NCBI RefSeq assembly: GCF_900101395.1
Contig: NZ_FMZO01000010.1
Location: forward strand, 62,001-126,000
Length of the DNA stretch: 64,000 bases
Direction: 5' to 3'
Source of the DNA: Niabella drilacis
GTDB taxonomy: Bacteria; Bacteroidota; Bacteroidia; Chitinophagales; Chitinophagaceae
The notes under the pieces were generated by a model. It saw only the letters and a program-made list of their open reading frames with translations, was not told where the DNA came from and did no database searches. A program made the position numbers and the translations under genes. Each line of letters opens with the position of its first letter. Position 1 is the first letter of the stretch. Positions 24,783-33,932 of the stretch are shown here, one piece after another.

Positions 24783-25463
24783 TTAATAGCGCCCATACCG
24801 GCCCTGGAACAGGCCTACATTAACACCTGCCCGTATGACAGGTATGATCACCGGCTTTTGGTTGCCATAATCATCATACCGCTTATCTACGTAAGGGCTA
24901 TTCCATTGCTTTAATACATCGGCCAGCACTGAAATGTAGAAGAACGTGGTGCCCCCCTTTATCCGGCCGGTTGAGTATCCGCCTCCAAGCAATAAGGAGG
25001 GCGCGCTTGCATTGATCTTATAGGCAGGCACGGGGCTGCTTGACGAGGTCGTATACCGCTCGTTGGTAAAATTTTGTTCAAACTGTGCCTGAACAAATAA
25101 AAAACTGATGGGATAGGCTCTTACAAAGGCACCCGGGCCCCATACGTGCTGTTTTAACCGGTCGTTAGTACCCCATACATCGCGGGCCCCGTTAAATACA
25201 TAATTCAGTACAACGCCCCCATCCAAATAATCGTTGATCTTGTATCCCAGCACGGGGCTTACCCCCAGCACGCTCCCACCCGAATAAAAGGAAGCCGTTA
25301 CACCACCCCCGGTAAAGAGATGCTCTTTCTTAAATCCCTTTTCTTCGAACGGCTGATCCTCGTTGGCATTCCGCACTTTAACAGGCGCATCCTGTGCCCG
25401 GGATGCAATGGCCAGCAGGAGTGCTGAGCCCAGCATACAGGCGATACAAAATACTTTTTTCAT
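24783..25463 (-). CDS. Outer-membrane beta-barrel protein
   Basis: A 226-residue protein starting at the ATG at 25463 (MKKVFCIA); six codons upstream there is another ATG with no reason to prefer it. It has a signal peptide of about 22 residues, then alternating aromatic/glycine strands and a C-terminal aromatic residue (ends GRYGRY), typical of a small 8-stranded barrel. No known function. Its neighbours are unrelated by strand or spacing. Confidence 0.75.
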   Translation of the reverse strand: MKKVFCIACMLGSALLLAIASRAQDAPVKVRNANEDQPFEEKGFKKEHLFTGGGVTASFYSGGSVLGVSPVLGYKINDYLDGGVVLNYVFNGARDVWGTNDRLKQHVWGPGAFVRAYPISFLFVQAQFEQNFTNERYTTSSSSPVPAYKINASAPSLLLGGGYSTGRIKGGTTFFYISVLADVLKQWNSPYVDKRYDDYGNQKPVIIPVIRAGVNVGLFQGRYGRY

Positions 25464-25609
25464 ATGTTTACTTTTTATCATTTTTTGCGTCCTGCCCTTG
25501 AGGTGTGGAAACGCTCTATAAAAATAATCATCTTTTTGAGTAAAATTTACCCGGTAATGGTCATGACTTATTTCCCGTTCTACGCTTCTGTTATGAACAG
25601 CAAGCCGGT

Positions 25610-27022
25610 TTATGCCACGGCATCAAAGATCTTTCCCGCGTTTAAGATATTATTGGGGTCAAATGCTTTCTTAATCTCGCGCATCAGCTGGATCTGGCGT
25701 TCTTCAAACACAATATCCATATAGGTTTTCTGGATGAGCCCGATACCATGCTCGCCACTGATGGTGCCTCCCAGGCTTTTTACCAGTTTAAACAATTCAC
25801 GGAGTACCGCATTCATTTCGGGATCGTTCAGGCTGTTTTTATTGCCTTCTTTCTTTATGCGTACATGCAGGTTCCCATCCCCTGCGTGCCCATAACAAAC
25901 CGCATGAAAATTATGCTTTTGCCCCAGTTCTTTTACTCCTTTGATCAATTTTGGCAGCTCTGCCCGCGGTACTACCGTATCTTCCTCGATGGTATACCCG
26001 GCCGATTTAACGGCTTCGGCAGTCCTCCGGCGCAGTTTCCACAACTCTTCTTTTTGCTGGGCATCATCTGCAAAGAAAAGCTCGCCGGCTTCATATTGCT
26101 CCAGCAGCATGGCGATCTGTTCCATTTCCTGCATCAAAACATCCAGGTTATTGCCATCCACCTCTACGACCAGGTGTGCCGCAATATCATCATTCACCGG
26201 TACGGCATAGCTGTCTACCATCTGGCTTACAATCTTCAGGGCATCTATTTCCACCAGCTCCAGTGCACTTGGATTAAATCCTGCCCTGAAAATAGCACTT
26301 ACGGCCTCACTTGCTTTTTCAAGAGAGGCAAAAGGCGCCAGCATCAACAGGTCGTATTTAGGCAGCGGGATCAGTTTCAACACAATTTTTGTAACCACGG
26401 CCAACGTTCCCTCGCTGCCTACGAGCAGCTGCGTAAGGTTATAACCGGTCACATTTTTCAATACATTGGCCCCGGTCCAAATAATTTCACCGGTGGGCAA
26501 CACGGCTTCCAGGTTCAGCACATAATCTTTTACCACCCCGTATTTCACGGCCTTGGGGCCGCCGCTGTTCTCGGCAATATTCCCGCCGATAAAACAGGTA
26601 CCCCGGCTGCTGGGATCCGGGGGATAAAACAATCCTTTTTCCTTTACTGCATTTTGCAGCACTTCTGTGATCACTCCGGGCTCCGTGGTTACCTGCAGAT
26701 TCCGTTCATCAATGTCCAGGATCCGGTTCAAACGTTCGGTAGACAACACCAAACCACCCAGATGTGCCAGGGCTCCTCCACTCAGGCCCGTACCGCCACC
26801 CCGCGGGGTTACAGGGATCAGGTCCCGGTTACAGATCCTGAACAATTCCGAAACTTCTGCTGTGCTTCCGGGCTTTACTACCACTTCCGGCACAAAATGA
26901 AGGGTTTCGGTTTCATCATGCGCATAAAATTCCAGTGATTCGGTGTCTACAAGTACGTGGGCGGCTCCAACAATCTGCTTAAACGCCTCAATATGCTCCG
27001 CCGTGATCTTTTTGTCTGCCAT
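25610..27022 (-). CDS. FAD-linked oxidase of the GlcD/D-lactate dehydrogenase type
   Basis: A 470-residue flavoprotein. The N-terminal PCMH-type FAD domain contains TPRGGGTGLSGGA (about residue 74) and the SSRGTCFIGGNIAENSGGP stretch (about 139) that lines the flavin. The C-terminal FAD-oxidase_C domain has YGHAGDGNLHVR and GEHGIGL, with metal or substrate-binding His, and ends DPNNILNAGKIF. Members oxidise glycolate or D-lactate to glyoxylate or pyruvate in the cytoplasm or at the inner membrane; the exact substrate cannot be read. GlcE/F partners are not adjacent. Confidence 0.9.
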   Translation of the reverse strand: MADKKITAEHIEAFKQIVGAAHVLVDTESLEFYAHDETETLHFVPEVVVKPGSTAEVSELFRICNRDLIPVTPRGGGTGLSGGALAHLGGLVLSTERLNRILDIDERNLQVTTEPGVITEVLQNAVKEKGLFYPPDPSSRGTCFIGGNIAENSGGPKAVKYGVVKDYVLNLEAVLPTGEIIWTGANVLKNVTGYNLTQLLVGSEGTLAVVTKIVLKLIPLPKYDLLMLAPFASLEKASEAVSAIFRAGFNPSALELVEIDALKIVSQMVDSYAVPVNDDIAAHLVVEVDGNNLDVLMQEMEQIAMLLEQYEAGELFFADDAQQKEELWKLRRRTAEAVKSAGYTIEEDTVVPRAELPKLIKGVKELGQKHNFHAVCYGHAGDGNLHVRIKKEGNKNSLNDPEMNAVLRELFKLVKSLGGTISGEHGIGLIQKTYMDIVFEERQIQLMREIKKAFDPNNILNAGKIFDAVA

Positions 27023-27092
27023 TATTCTTTTTTACAAACAGTCTATAAATTTAGGAGGCGTAAAATTCGGGGAAATTTGGGAAAGGAAAAAA

Positions 27093-27120
27093 TCAGCTTT
27101 CAGCCTTCAGCTATCAGCAT
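27093..27120. repeat. Heptad array, word TCAGCnn, 4 units
   Basis: TCAGC begins at 27093, 27100, 27107 and 27114, an exact 7-bp period; the two bases after each TCAGC vary (tt, ct, ta, at). Confidence 0.8.
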
Positions 27121-27272
27121 TCCCCCATGGATTTACTCCCGGTATCTTTGCCAACGTAATACCTGGAGCATGACAACTTCCGGGAAACAAAGGGACCGGG
27201 GATACGGTTTATTGAAAACGCTCTTGTGTTAAGGACAGCCCAAAACACAGCGCACTGAAAGCTCCTATGTTT

Positions 27273-27300
27273 GTTTAAAGTTTAAGGGTTCACGTTAGAT
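27273..27300. repeat. Heptad array, word GTTTAAn, about 4 degenerate units
   Basis: GTTTAAA (27273), GTTTAAG (27280), GGTTCAC (27287) and GTTAGAT (27294) follow each other without gap in 7-bp register. The last two units are diverged. Confidence 0.55.
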
Positions 27301-27338
27301 CCGTGTTTCACTCCTCAAAGATCACAGGAGGGTTCCTG

Positions 27339-27388
27339 GTTTAACGTGGTGGAACATTGTTGAATGTAGTTTAATATTGTTTAAAGGA
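27339..27388. repeat. 10-bp-period array, five units
   Basis: Units begin with GT at 27339, 27349, 27359, 27369 and 27379; bases 5-6 of every unit are AA (GTTTAACGTG, GTGGAACATT, and so on). It is the only array in the window with period 10 instead of 7 and lies 18 bp past the recG stop codon. Confidence 0.75.
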
Positions 27389-27405
27389 CGCTAAAGGCTG
27401 AAGAC

Positions 27406-29466
27406 TCAGGAAATCTTGCTCCATGCCGTTTTCCCCTTCTGGGAACGCAGGAACTCTTTTAAAACCCCGTTTTCGGGCAGTGAAAGGTCCGGGTCTTCCT
27501 TTAAGAGCTGCTCACATTGCTGTTTTGCGGCTTCTACCATTGCCCGGTCGTTGACGATATCCACCAGCTTAAAGCTCAGCGCACCGCTTTGGCGGGTACC
27601 CTCTATTTCTCCCGGCCCCCGCAGCTCCAGGTCCTTTTCGGCAATTACAAAGCCGTTGCTGGTTGCCGTCATGATCTTCATCCGTTCCCGGGCCTCATTT
27701 CCCAGTTTTTTACCGGTAAGCAGGATACAGTAGCTTTTTTCAGCGCCTCTGCCCACCCGGCCCCGCAGCTGGTGCAGCTGCGACAACCCGAATTTTTCAG
27801 AACTTTCGATCAGCATTACCGATGCATTGGGCACATTTACACCTACCTCGATCACGGTGGTTGACACCATGATCTGGGTATCGTGCGTTACAAATCGCCG
27901 CATATTTTCATCCTTTTGATGGGCCGGCATTTTTCCATGCACCATGCTGATCCAGTACTGTGGCTCGGGAAAATAGGTTTTGATCGCCTCATAGCCCTGC
28001 ATCAGGTTCTCATAGTCGAGCTTTTCACTTTCCTCTATCAGGGGAAAGATGACGTACACCTGCCGGCCCAGGGCGATCTCGGCCTTCAGGAAATCCATCA
28101 CAAGACTGCGGTCATTCTCATACCGGTGCACCGTTTGGATCGGTTTCCTTCCCGGGGGCAATTCGTCAATCACGCTGTAATCAAGGTCGCCATAAGCGGT
28201 CATCGCCAGGGTCCGGGGAATGGGGGTAGCCGTCATCACCAGTACATGTGGCGGAATGGGTGCTTTATCCCAAAGCCTCGCCCGCTGCGCCACACCAAAG
28301 CGGTGCTGCTCATCGATGATCACCAGGCCCAGGTTTTGAAATCGAACCGGGTCCTCAATCACGGCGTGCGTACCAATAAGGATCTGGATTCCGCCGGCCA
28401 CCAGCCGCTCGAGCAGGGCCCGGCGTTCTTTGCCTTTTGTAGTGCCGGTTAAAATGGCTACTTCAACCGGCAGGGGTTCCAGTAACTCTCTGATCCCCTG
28501 GAAATGCTGACGAGCCAGGATCTCCGTTGGGGCCATCAGCACTGCCTGGTATCCATTGTCTACTGCCAGCAACATATTGAGTAAGGCCACGATGGTTTTA
28601 CCGCTGCCCACATCTCCCTGCAGCAGGCGGTTCATTTGTTTACCGCGGCCGGTATCGATGCGGATCTCCTTCAACACCCGCTTTTGTGCATTCGTCAGCT
28701 CAAAAGGCAGACAGTCTTTATAAAAGCGGTTAAAGAGCTCCCCCACTTTTTCAAATACCACCCCCTTTGAGAACCGGTGTCGCTCCCATCGCAGCAAATT
28801 CATCCGCAGCTGGGCAAAGAAGATCTCCTCAAACTTCAGCCGGCGCACTGCTGCTTCAAAACGGGCTGTGGTCTGGGGGAAATGGATGTTCCGAAAGGCT
28901 TCAAAACGGGGCATCAGCCGGAGGTTTTCCCGCATTTTCAGCGGCAGGTTTTCCGGCAGGTCGCGCTCCGTAAGATGAACGATGAGCGCGGCGGTCAGTT
29001 TCCCGATCTGCCGGCCGCCCAGGTTCTTTGCCTTAAGTTTTTCGGTGGAGGGATATACGGGTTCCAGGTAATCTTTCCCCTTTAGTTTTTCCGGGTCCCA
29101 GGCCTCCATTTCCGGATGTACCATCTGCGGTTTTCCCATAAAAAAGGAAACCTTCCCATAAACCAGGTAAGGCTGGCCGGGCTGGATCACTTTTTGGATG
29201 AGGCTGATGCTTTGAAACCATACCAGCTCTAAAACCCCTGTTTTATCTCTTACCTGCGCCGTAAGTCGCCGCCCCCGCCGTTCCCCGATCAGTTCAAAGG
29301 ATGAAAGGATGCCCGCTACCTGTATATATTCTTCCCCGGGGGCAATGGCACCAATGGGCGTCACCCTGGTTTTATCTACATGCCGGAAGGGGTAATGATG
29401 CAGCAGGTCATCAAATGTAAAAATACCCAGCTCCTTTTGCAGGATCTCTGCCCGCTGGGGCCCCAC
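27406..29466 (-). CDS. recG: ATP-dependent DNA helicase RecG
   Basis: A superfamily 2 helicase of 686 residues from the GTG at 29466. The N-terminal wedge/OB region (YIQVAGILSSFE) is followed by helicase motifs I (GDVGSGKT), II (DEQHRFG in place of DExH), III (VMTATPIPRT) and VI (QLRGRVGRG), then the RecG C-terminal TRG region. RecG remodels stalled forks and branched DNA. The coding frame continues 17 codons past the GTG with residues that look like the normal RecG start (NILSNPIGYLKGVGPQR), but no ATG, GTG or TTG occurs there, only ATT at 29517; true length may be about 703. Confidence 0.93.
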   Translation of the reverse strand: MGPQRAEILQKELGIFTFDDLLHHYPFRHVDKTRVTPIGAIAPGEEYIQVAGILSSFELIGERRGRRLTAQVRDKTGVLELVWFQSISLIQKVIQPGQPYLVYGKVSFFMGKPQMVHPEMEAWDPEKLKGKDYLEPVYPSTEKLKAKNLGGRQIGKLTAALIVHLTERDLPENLPLKMRENLRLMPRFEAFRNIHFPQTTARFEAAVRRLKFEEIFFAQLRMNLLRWERHRFSKGVVFEKVGELFNRFYKDCLPFELTNAQKRVLKEIRIDTGRGKQMNRLLQGDVGSGKTIVALLNMLLAVDNGYQAVLMAPTEILARQHFQGIRELLEPLPVEVAILTGTTKGKERRALLERLVAGGIQILIGTHAVIEDPVRFQNLGLVIIDEQHRFGVAQRARLWDKAPIPPHVLVMTATPIPRTLAMTAYGDLDYSVIDELPPGRKPIQTVHRYENDRSLVMDFLKAEIALGRQVYVIFPLIEESEKLDYENLMQGYEAIKTYFPEPQYWISMVHGKMPAHQKDENMRRFVTHDTQIMVSTTVIEVGVNVPNASVMLIESSEKFGLSQLHQLRGRVGRGAEKSYCILLTGKKLGNEARERMKIMTATSNGFVIAEKDLELRGPGEIEGTRQSGALSFKLVDIVNDRAMVEAAKQQCEQLLKEDPDLSLPENGVLKEFLRSQKGKTAWSKIS

Positions 29467-29656
29467 GCCTTTAAGATAGCCGATAGGGTTGGATAATATG
29501 TTATGACTTCCGGAAATACAACTGCTTTTGACAAAAATAAGGTGCTTTTGCTAACCGTAAAAAAACCGCACAGCATTACCAATGAGATCTGTCTGTACCA
29601 AAAAGAGGATTGCTCCTTTTTCCCCAACAAGGGAAATAATGACTGATCGTCATCCT

Positions 29657-30016
29657 ATGAAAAACACAGCTTATCCACACGATAGCCTTATTCGCAGCAT
29701 CCTATCCAATAAGAGCATTGCTACGGAATATTTTAAAAGCCATCTTCCGCCTTTTATCAGCAGGCACCTGAAAGGATTTATTATTTATACAGCAGGGCGG
29801 TCTTAAAAGAAGAAAAATATTAAATCCGTTTCCTTATCCGATAAGAAAAACAATTATGAACACCTTGGATATTTATATTGAAAAAGGGAGGCAAGAAGGC
29901 ATCGAAAAAGGCAAAGAACAGGTGAAGAACCAGCTGGCTACAGGGAAATTTTCTATCGCTGAATTGCCGGGTTTGCCGAGGCCTTTGTAAAAAAGCACAT
30001 ACGCCCTTCAAAATAA
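29657..30016 (+). pseudogene. Remnant of an Rpn family PD-(D/E)XK nuclease/transposase gene
   Basis: The 5' remnant (29657-29806) encodes an N-terminus typical of Rpn proteins: NTAYPHDSLIRSILSNKSIATEYFKSHLP. It then runs into a stop without any of the nuclease core. The 3' remnant (29856 onward) encodes the usual C-terminal tail, a Lys/Glu-rich IEKGRQEGIEKGKEQVKNQL helix and then FSIAE. A missing base there shifts the frame; read one frame over, the sequence continues as AGFAEAFVKKHIRPSK and stops at 30016. Full genes are near 900 bp, so most of the middle is deleted. Confidence 0.75.
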
Positions 30017-30050
30017 ATCAGGTTCCTGCAACACCGGCACGGGTGCTTTA

Positions 30051-31550
30051 TCACCGGAGGAATTTCCCGATCAAAGGCAGTCGCTGAAATTCTTTTCTTT
30101 CAACCCTGAGTATAAACAGGGTATACAGGAGCAGCAATACGGTAGCCGATCCATAGTTAAACCAGGACCCGGAAATTTTACCCACTATCCCCCGGTGTAT
30201 AAAAGATAAGACCACTGCAATAATGATATATGCACATAGTTTTTTCCATGCATAGGGTACCCGGTATTCTTTCTGTCCCCATATATAAGAGACCACCATC
30301 ATAGCACCATAGGCAAGGAAGGTGGCCCAGGCACAAGCCATATAACTGTAACGCGGAATAAATATGTAATTGATCAATAGTGTAACCAGGGCCCCGATAA
30401 GCGTAATATAAGCCCCCGCAATGGTTTTGTTTCCCAGTTTGTACCAGATACTAAGGTTATAATAAATACCCACGAACATATTGGCCAGTAGCAGGATGGG
30501 CACTACTTTTAATCCTACCCACATTTTAGGATTACGGATAAAATGTTTCCAGATATCAAGATAAAGCATCACTGCCAGAAACATGAGGCAAAGCGTGATC
30601 ACAAAAAATTTCATAACCCTTGCATAGATCCGGGTAGCATTTTCAGATGAAGACTGTTTAAAGAAAAAAGGTTCCGCTCCCATTCTGAATCCCTGTACTG
30701 CCAATGTGATCAGGATTGATAATTTATAGCAGGCCGAATAAATTCCCACCTGGGCCTTGGCCGCCTGCTCGGTGGCTGCCGGTGCCCACCAACCCAGCAT
30801 AATACGGTCAAAAGTTTCATTGACCATACCGGCAAACCCGGCCAGGATCAGCGGCATTCCATAAAGCAGCATTTTCCTCCACAATTCCTTATTGATATGA
30901 AGTTTAAACCCCAGAAATTCTTTTGAGAGCAGCAATAAGGTAATCATACTTTGTAAAAGATTGGCCACAAAAACATAACCAACCGCCCAATCTTTATTAT
31001 AGAATGTCCTGAGCCAGTGGTGCGGGTCTTTTTCCAGAATACCCGGCACCACACCCAGCAATACATACACTGAAATAAAGTTTACCAGGATGCCCAATAC
31101 CTTAATAGCAGCAAACTTTTTAGGCCGGCCATCTAATCTTAACTTAGAAAAAGGGATCGTGCTCAAAGCGTCGAAACCGATGATCAGTGCCGAAATGGTA
31201 ATATACTCCGGATGCTGCGCTACCTTAAGAAGCGATGCAATCGGGTGTCGAAAGAGAATGAGTGCCACTGAGAAAAAGACCGAAGTAAAAATGAGTGACA
31301 GACTGGATGTGTTGTAAACGTCATTCCGGTTATCCTGCTGTGCAAAACGGAAGAAAGCGGTCTCCATACCGTAGGTGAATATGATATTCATAAACGGGAT
31401 GAAGGAGTACACCATACTCATTTCCCCATAGTCTGCTATAGTTAGCAAACCGGTAAGCAATGGAGTGAGCAAGTAATTGATCAACTTCGCTACTATAGAA
31501 CTACCTCCGTACCAAAGTGTTTGTCCTGCCAGTTGTTTAATGCCGCTCAA
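30051..31550 (-). CDS. Oligosaccharide flippase (MOP superfamily), copy 1
   Basis: A 499-residue protein with about 12-14 transmembrane helices and the Wzx/polysaccharide-biosynthesis pattern (GIKQLAGQTLWYG start, AEPFFF near 290, YNLSIWYKLGNKT near 365). It should flip lipid-linked sugar units across the inner membrane. The start is TTG at 31550: an in-frame TAA lies 18 bp upstream and the next ATG would remove the first helix. It is a tandem paralogue of the gene at 31641-33149; both share the upstream sequence as well as the coding region. Confidence 0.87.
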   Translation of the reverse strand: MSGIKQLAGQTLWYGGSSIVAKLINYLLTPLLTGLLTIADYGEMSMVYSFIPFMNIIFTYGMETAFFRFAQQDNRNDVYNTSSLSLIFTSVFFSVALILFRHPIASLLKVAQHPEYITISALIIGFDALSTIPFSKLRLDGRPKKFAAIKVLGILVNFISVYVLLGVVPGILEKDPHHWLRTFYNKDWAVGYVFVANLLQSMITLLLLSKEFLGFKLHINKELWRKMLLYGMPLILAGFAGMVNETFDRIMLGWWAPAATEQAAKAQVGIYSACYKLSILITLAVQGFRMGAEPFFFKQSSSENATRIYARVMKFFVITLCLMFLAVMLYLDIWKHFIRNPKMWVGLKVVPILLLANMFVGIYYNLSIWYKLGNKTIAGAYITLIGALVTLLINYIFIPRYSYMACAWATFLAYGAMMVVSYIWGQKEYRVPYAWKKLCAYIIIAVVLSFIHRGIVGKISGSWFNYGSATVLLLLYTLFILRVERKEFQRLPLIGKFLR

Positions 31551-31640
31551 TGGATCTTCGTATTAGTTAACAAATGTACTGTTCTTCTGCTAAATGGCAG
31601 TACCTGTCGTTTTTTTCAGGATGCTGTGGGTGGTTATTTC

Positions 31641-33149
31641 CTAATGAAGGTATTTTCCGATAACGGGCAGCCTCCGGAATTCTTTCCGCTCTACTTTCAG
31701 GATAAACGCTGTAAACAGGATTAACAATACGGTTGCTGTACCCAGGTTAAACCAGTGATTATCCCACAGGCTAACCATGCCCCTGTGTACTGCATATAAC
31801 ACGATCACAATGACAAGGTATGCCAGTAGTTTTTTGCGTGCATACGGCACCGGGTAATATTTTTGTCCCAGCATATAACTAATGATCATCATAGACAAAT
31901 AACAGGCGAATGTTGCAATGGCGGCACCCAGGTAATGATATTTTGGAATGAGCCATACATTGAGAACAATGGTTATAACGGCCCCGATAATAGTAATGCC
32001 CGCTCCCGTCATATTCCTGTTGGTCAGTTTGTACCAGATACTGAGGTTATAATAAATCCCGAGGAAGATATTTCCTAACGCCAGTATGGGCACTACATTC
32101 AGCCCCTGTGCCCAGCTTTCGCGATGAATAGCCTTAAAGAACCAGCTTACCACATCAATATAAAGACTGATCGTCAAAAACATAAAGCAGCAGGCGATCA
32201 CAAAAAATTTCATGATCCGGGCATAGGTCCTTTGCGCATTTTCACCTTTTGACTGGTTAAAGAAAAAAGGCTCTGCGGCCATGCGGAATGCCTGGATCAT
32301 AATAGTGATCATGACCGCCAGCCGGAAGATATTGCCAAAAATACCCAGTTCATGCTTCGCCTGCGCCGGCGGCAGATTTACCACGTGCTGGTAAATGAGC
32401 CGGCTCATCATATCATTGACCATGCCCCCCATTCCCACAATGATCAGCGGCAATGCATACTTCATGACCTCCCGCCACAACTTTTTATCAAAATGAAAGC
32501 GGATCTGGAGCAACTCTTTTTGCAGCACCAGAAAGGTAACAATACTGCCCGCCAGGTTCCCGATAAGGTAATATCCAATGCCAATCTTTTCATTATAGAC
32601 TGCATGCAGCAAGCTGTGTGGATGACTATGGAGGTACTTTGGAATGACTGCCAGGAAAAGAATGACGATCACCATCATGGTAAACACTCCTGAAATACAG
32701 GCAAATGCATAACGTCTGGGCCTGTTTTCCTGTCGCAGTTTCGCAAAAGCAAGCGTAGCAATGGCATCAAAGAAAATAATGGCCGCCATGTAGTTGACAA
32801 ACCAGGGGCTCTCCTCCAGGCTGGCCCACACCACTATTTTATGCTTAAATAAAAATAAGAGCCCCGTAAATAAAACCGTGGAGGCCAGCAGCGAAATGGA
32901 GAGGGTATTGTACAGCTTCTTTCGATCCACCGTCTGCGAAAACCGGAAATAAGCCGTCTCCAGCCCATAAGTAAACAACACATTTAAAAAAGGAATGATG
33001 GCGTAGATCTGGGTCAGGTCCGCAGTGGAAGCCGGCTGGGCAAAAATTAACGGGAGCGCAAGATTCATGAGGTAGCCCAAAAACCTTTTTACTATAGTTG
33101 GTACCCCATACCATAACGTTTGTCCTGCCAGTTGTTTAATACCGCTCAA
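31641..33149 (-). CDS. Oligosaccharide flippase (MOP superfamily), copy 2
   Basis: A 502-residue paralogue of the neighbour, with the same start (SGIKQLAGQTLWYG), AEPFFF and YNLSIWYKL motifs and end (VERKEFRRLPVIGKYL). I place the start at TTG 33149, aligned with copy 1. The frame is open to an ATG at 33236, but the extra 29 residues correspond to DNA that in copy 1 is interrupted by a stop, so it is likely leader sequence. Function as for copy 1. No glycosyltransferases flank the pair, so the sugar carried is unknown. Confidence 0.86.
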   Translation of the reverse strand: MSGIKQLAGQTLWYGVPTIVKRFLGYLMNLALPLIFAQPASTADLTQIYAIIPFLNVLFTYGLETAYFRFSQTVDRKKLYNTLSISLLASTVLFTGLLFLFKHKIVVWASLEESPWFVNYMAAIIFFDAIATLAFAKLRQENRPRRYAFACISGVFTMMVIVILFLAVIPKYLHSHPHSLLHAVYNEKIGIGYYLIGNLAGSIVTFLVLQKELLQIRFHFDKKLWREVMKYALPLIIVGMGGMVNDMMSRLIYQHVVNLPPAQAKHELGIFGNIFRLAVMITIMIQAFRMAAEPFFFNQSKGENAQRTYARIMKFFVIACCFMFLTISLYIDVVSWFFKAIHRESWAQGLNVVPILALGNIFLGIYYNLSIWYKLTNRNMTGAGITIIGAVITIVLNVWLIPKYHYLGAAIATFACYLSMMIISYMLGQKYYPVPYARKKLLAYLVIVIVLYAVHRGMVSLWDNHWFNLGTATVLLILFTAFILKVERKEFRRLPVIGKYLH

Positions 33150-33258
33150 TGGATCTTTGTATTCGTTAATCAATGTGCTGTTCTGCTGCTCAACGATGTT
33201 GCCGGCATACGCGCCCCGTTCCCCCCAAAAAATCATATATCCCCATTACCGGGTAAAA

Positions 33259-33290
33259 TTTGGGGTTGGAATGACATCTTTTTACCTTCG
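33259..33290 (+). promoter_or_regulatory. Promoter of the 33323 gene
   Basis: TTTG at 33259-33262, a 20-base spacer and TACCTTCG at 33283-33290 fit the Bacteroidota -33/-7 arrangement (one mismatch in the -7). The start codon is 33 bases further on. Confidence 0.55.
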
Positions 33291-33322
33291 CAGCACATCA
33301 TTCTATAAAAATACAAATTAAC

Positions 33323-33928
33323 ATGAAAAAGTTTTCGTTGATTTTGGCTTTGCTTACCCTGACCGGCGCCGTTTCTTTTGCACAAAAGGCTTACGAGGGA
33401 AAGATCCGGTATAAAAAGATCGATCAGCCCGCACTTGCAGTGGAATACAACTACCCTGTGAATGTTGTGGAAAATGCGTTAAAAGCCAAAATGGCGGATC
33501 TTCGTCTGAAATACAGTGCCAGCAAGGGCTTTATTTCCTATAATAACAGCGTGATCTCCACTATCACCCCCTCTGTCCTGGACTATACCTTCAAAACAAT
33601 GCCATCCGGTAAAACGGGGAAAGAAAAAACCATTCTTTACATGATCATGGAGGGCGGAAATAATATTGCCGGTGACGCTGTGGTGCTTGCGGCCAACGGG
33701 AAATCCTTCCTGGAAAGCCTTACACCTGAAGTAAAAAGAAGCAATACCATCTTTGAAATAAAAAAACAGGAAGATCTTCTTGTTACGGAAGAAAAGAAGC
33801 TGAAAACTTTAAAAGAAAACTATGAGGCGCTCGACCAGAAAATGCAGCAGAACCTGGAAGAGCAGCGGAAACAATCCCGGATCATTGCGTCCCAGAAAAG
33901 CATCCTCGAAGACCTGAAAGCAAACTGA
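33323..33928 (+). CDS. Secreted protein with C-terminal coiled coil, unknown family
   Basis: A 201-residue protein with a signal peptide (about residues 1-20, SFAQ end). The middle resembles a small beta domain (YEGKIRYKKID, then VVENALKAKMADLRLKYSASKGF), and the last 60 residues are a strongly charged helical coiled coil. It is probably periplasmic. The family is not recognised. It is divergent from the flippase pair, with a good promoter between, and convergent with the binding-protein gene (4-bp gap). Confidence 0.7.
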   Translation: MKKFSLILALLTLTGAVSFAQKAYEGKIRYKKIDQPALAVEYNYPVNVVENALKAKMADLRLKYSASKGFISYNNSVISTITPSVLDYTFKTMPSGKTGKEKTILYMIMEGGNNIAGDAVVLAANGKSFLESLTPEVKRSNTIFEIKKQEDLLVTEEKKLKTLKENYEALDQKMQQNLEEQRKQSRIIASQKSILEDLKAN

Positions 33929-33932
33929 CCGG

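Larger units (their letters stand above)
27023..27405. other. 383-bp spacer holding three phased repeat arrays
   Basis: No gene is supported here. The spacer lies between recG (3' end) and the FAD oxidase (5' end), both on the minus strand. It holds a TCAGC array (period 7), a GTTTAA array (period 7) and a GTTTAA-type array (period 10), listed separately. Confidence 0.6.

Noticed and set aside
33150-33236. 29-residue N-terminal extension of the second flippase
   Set aside because: The same DNA in the first flippase copy is interrupted by a stop codon just upstream of a shared TTG, so it is more likely leader DNA.
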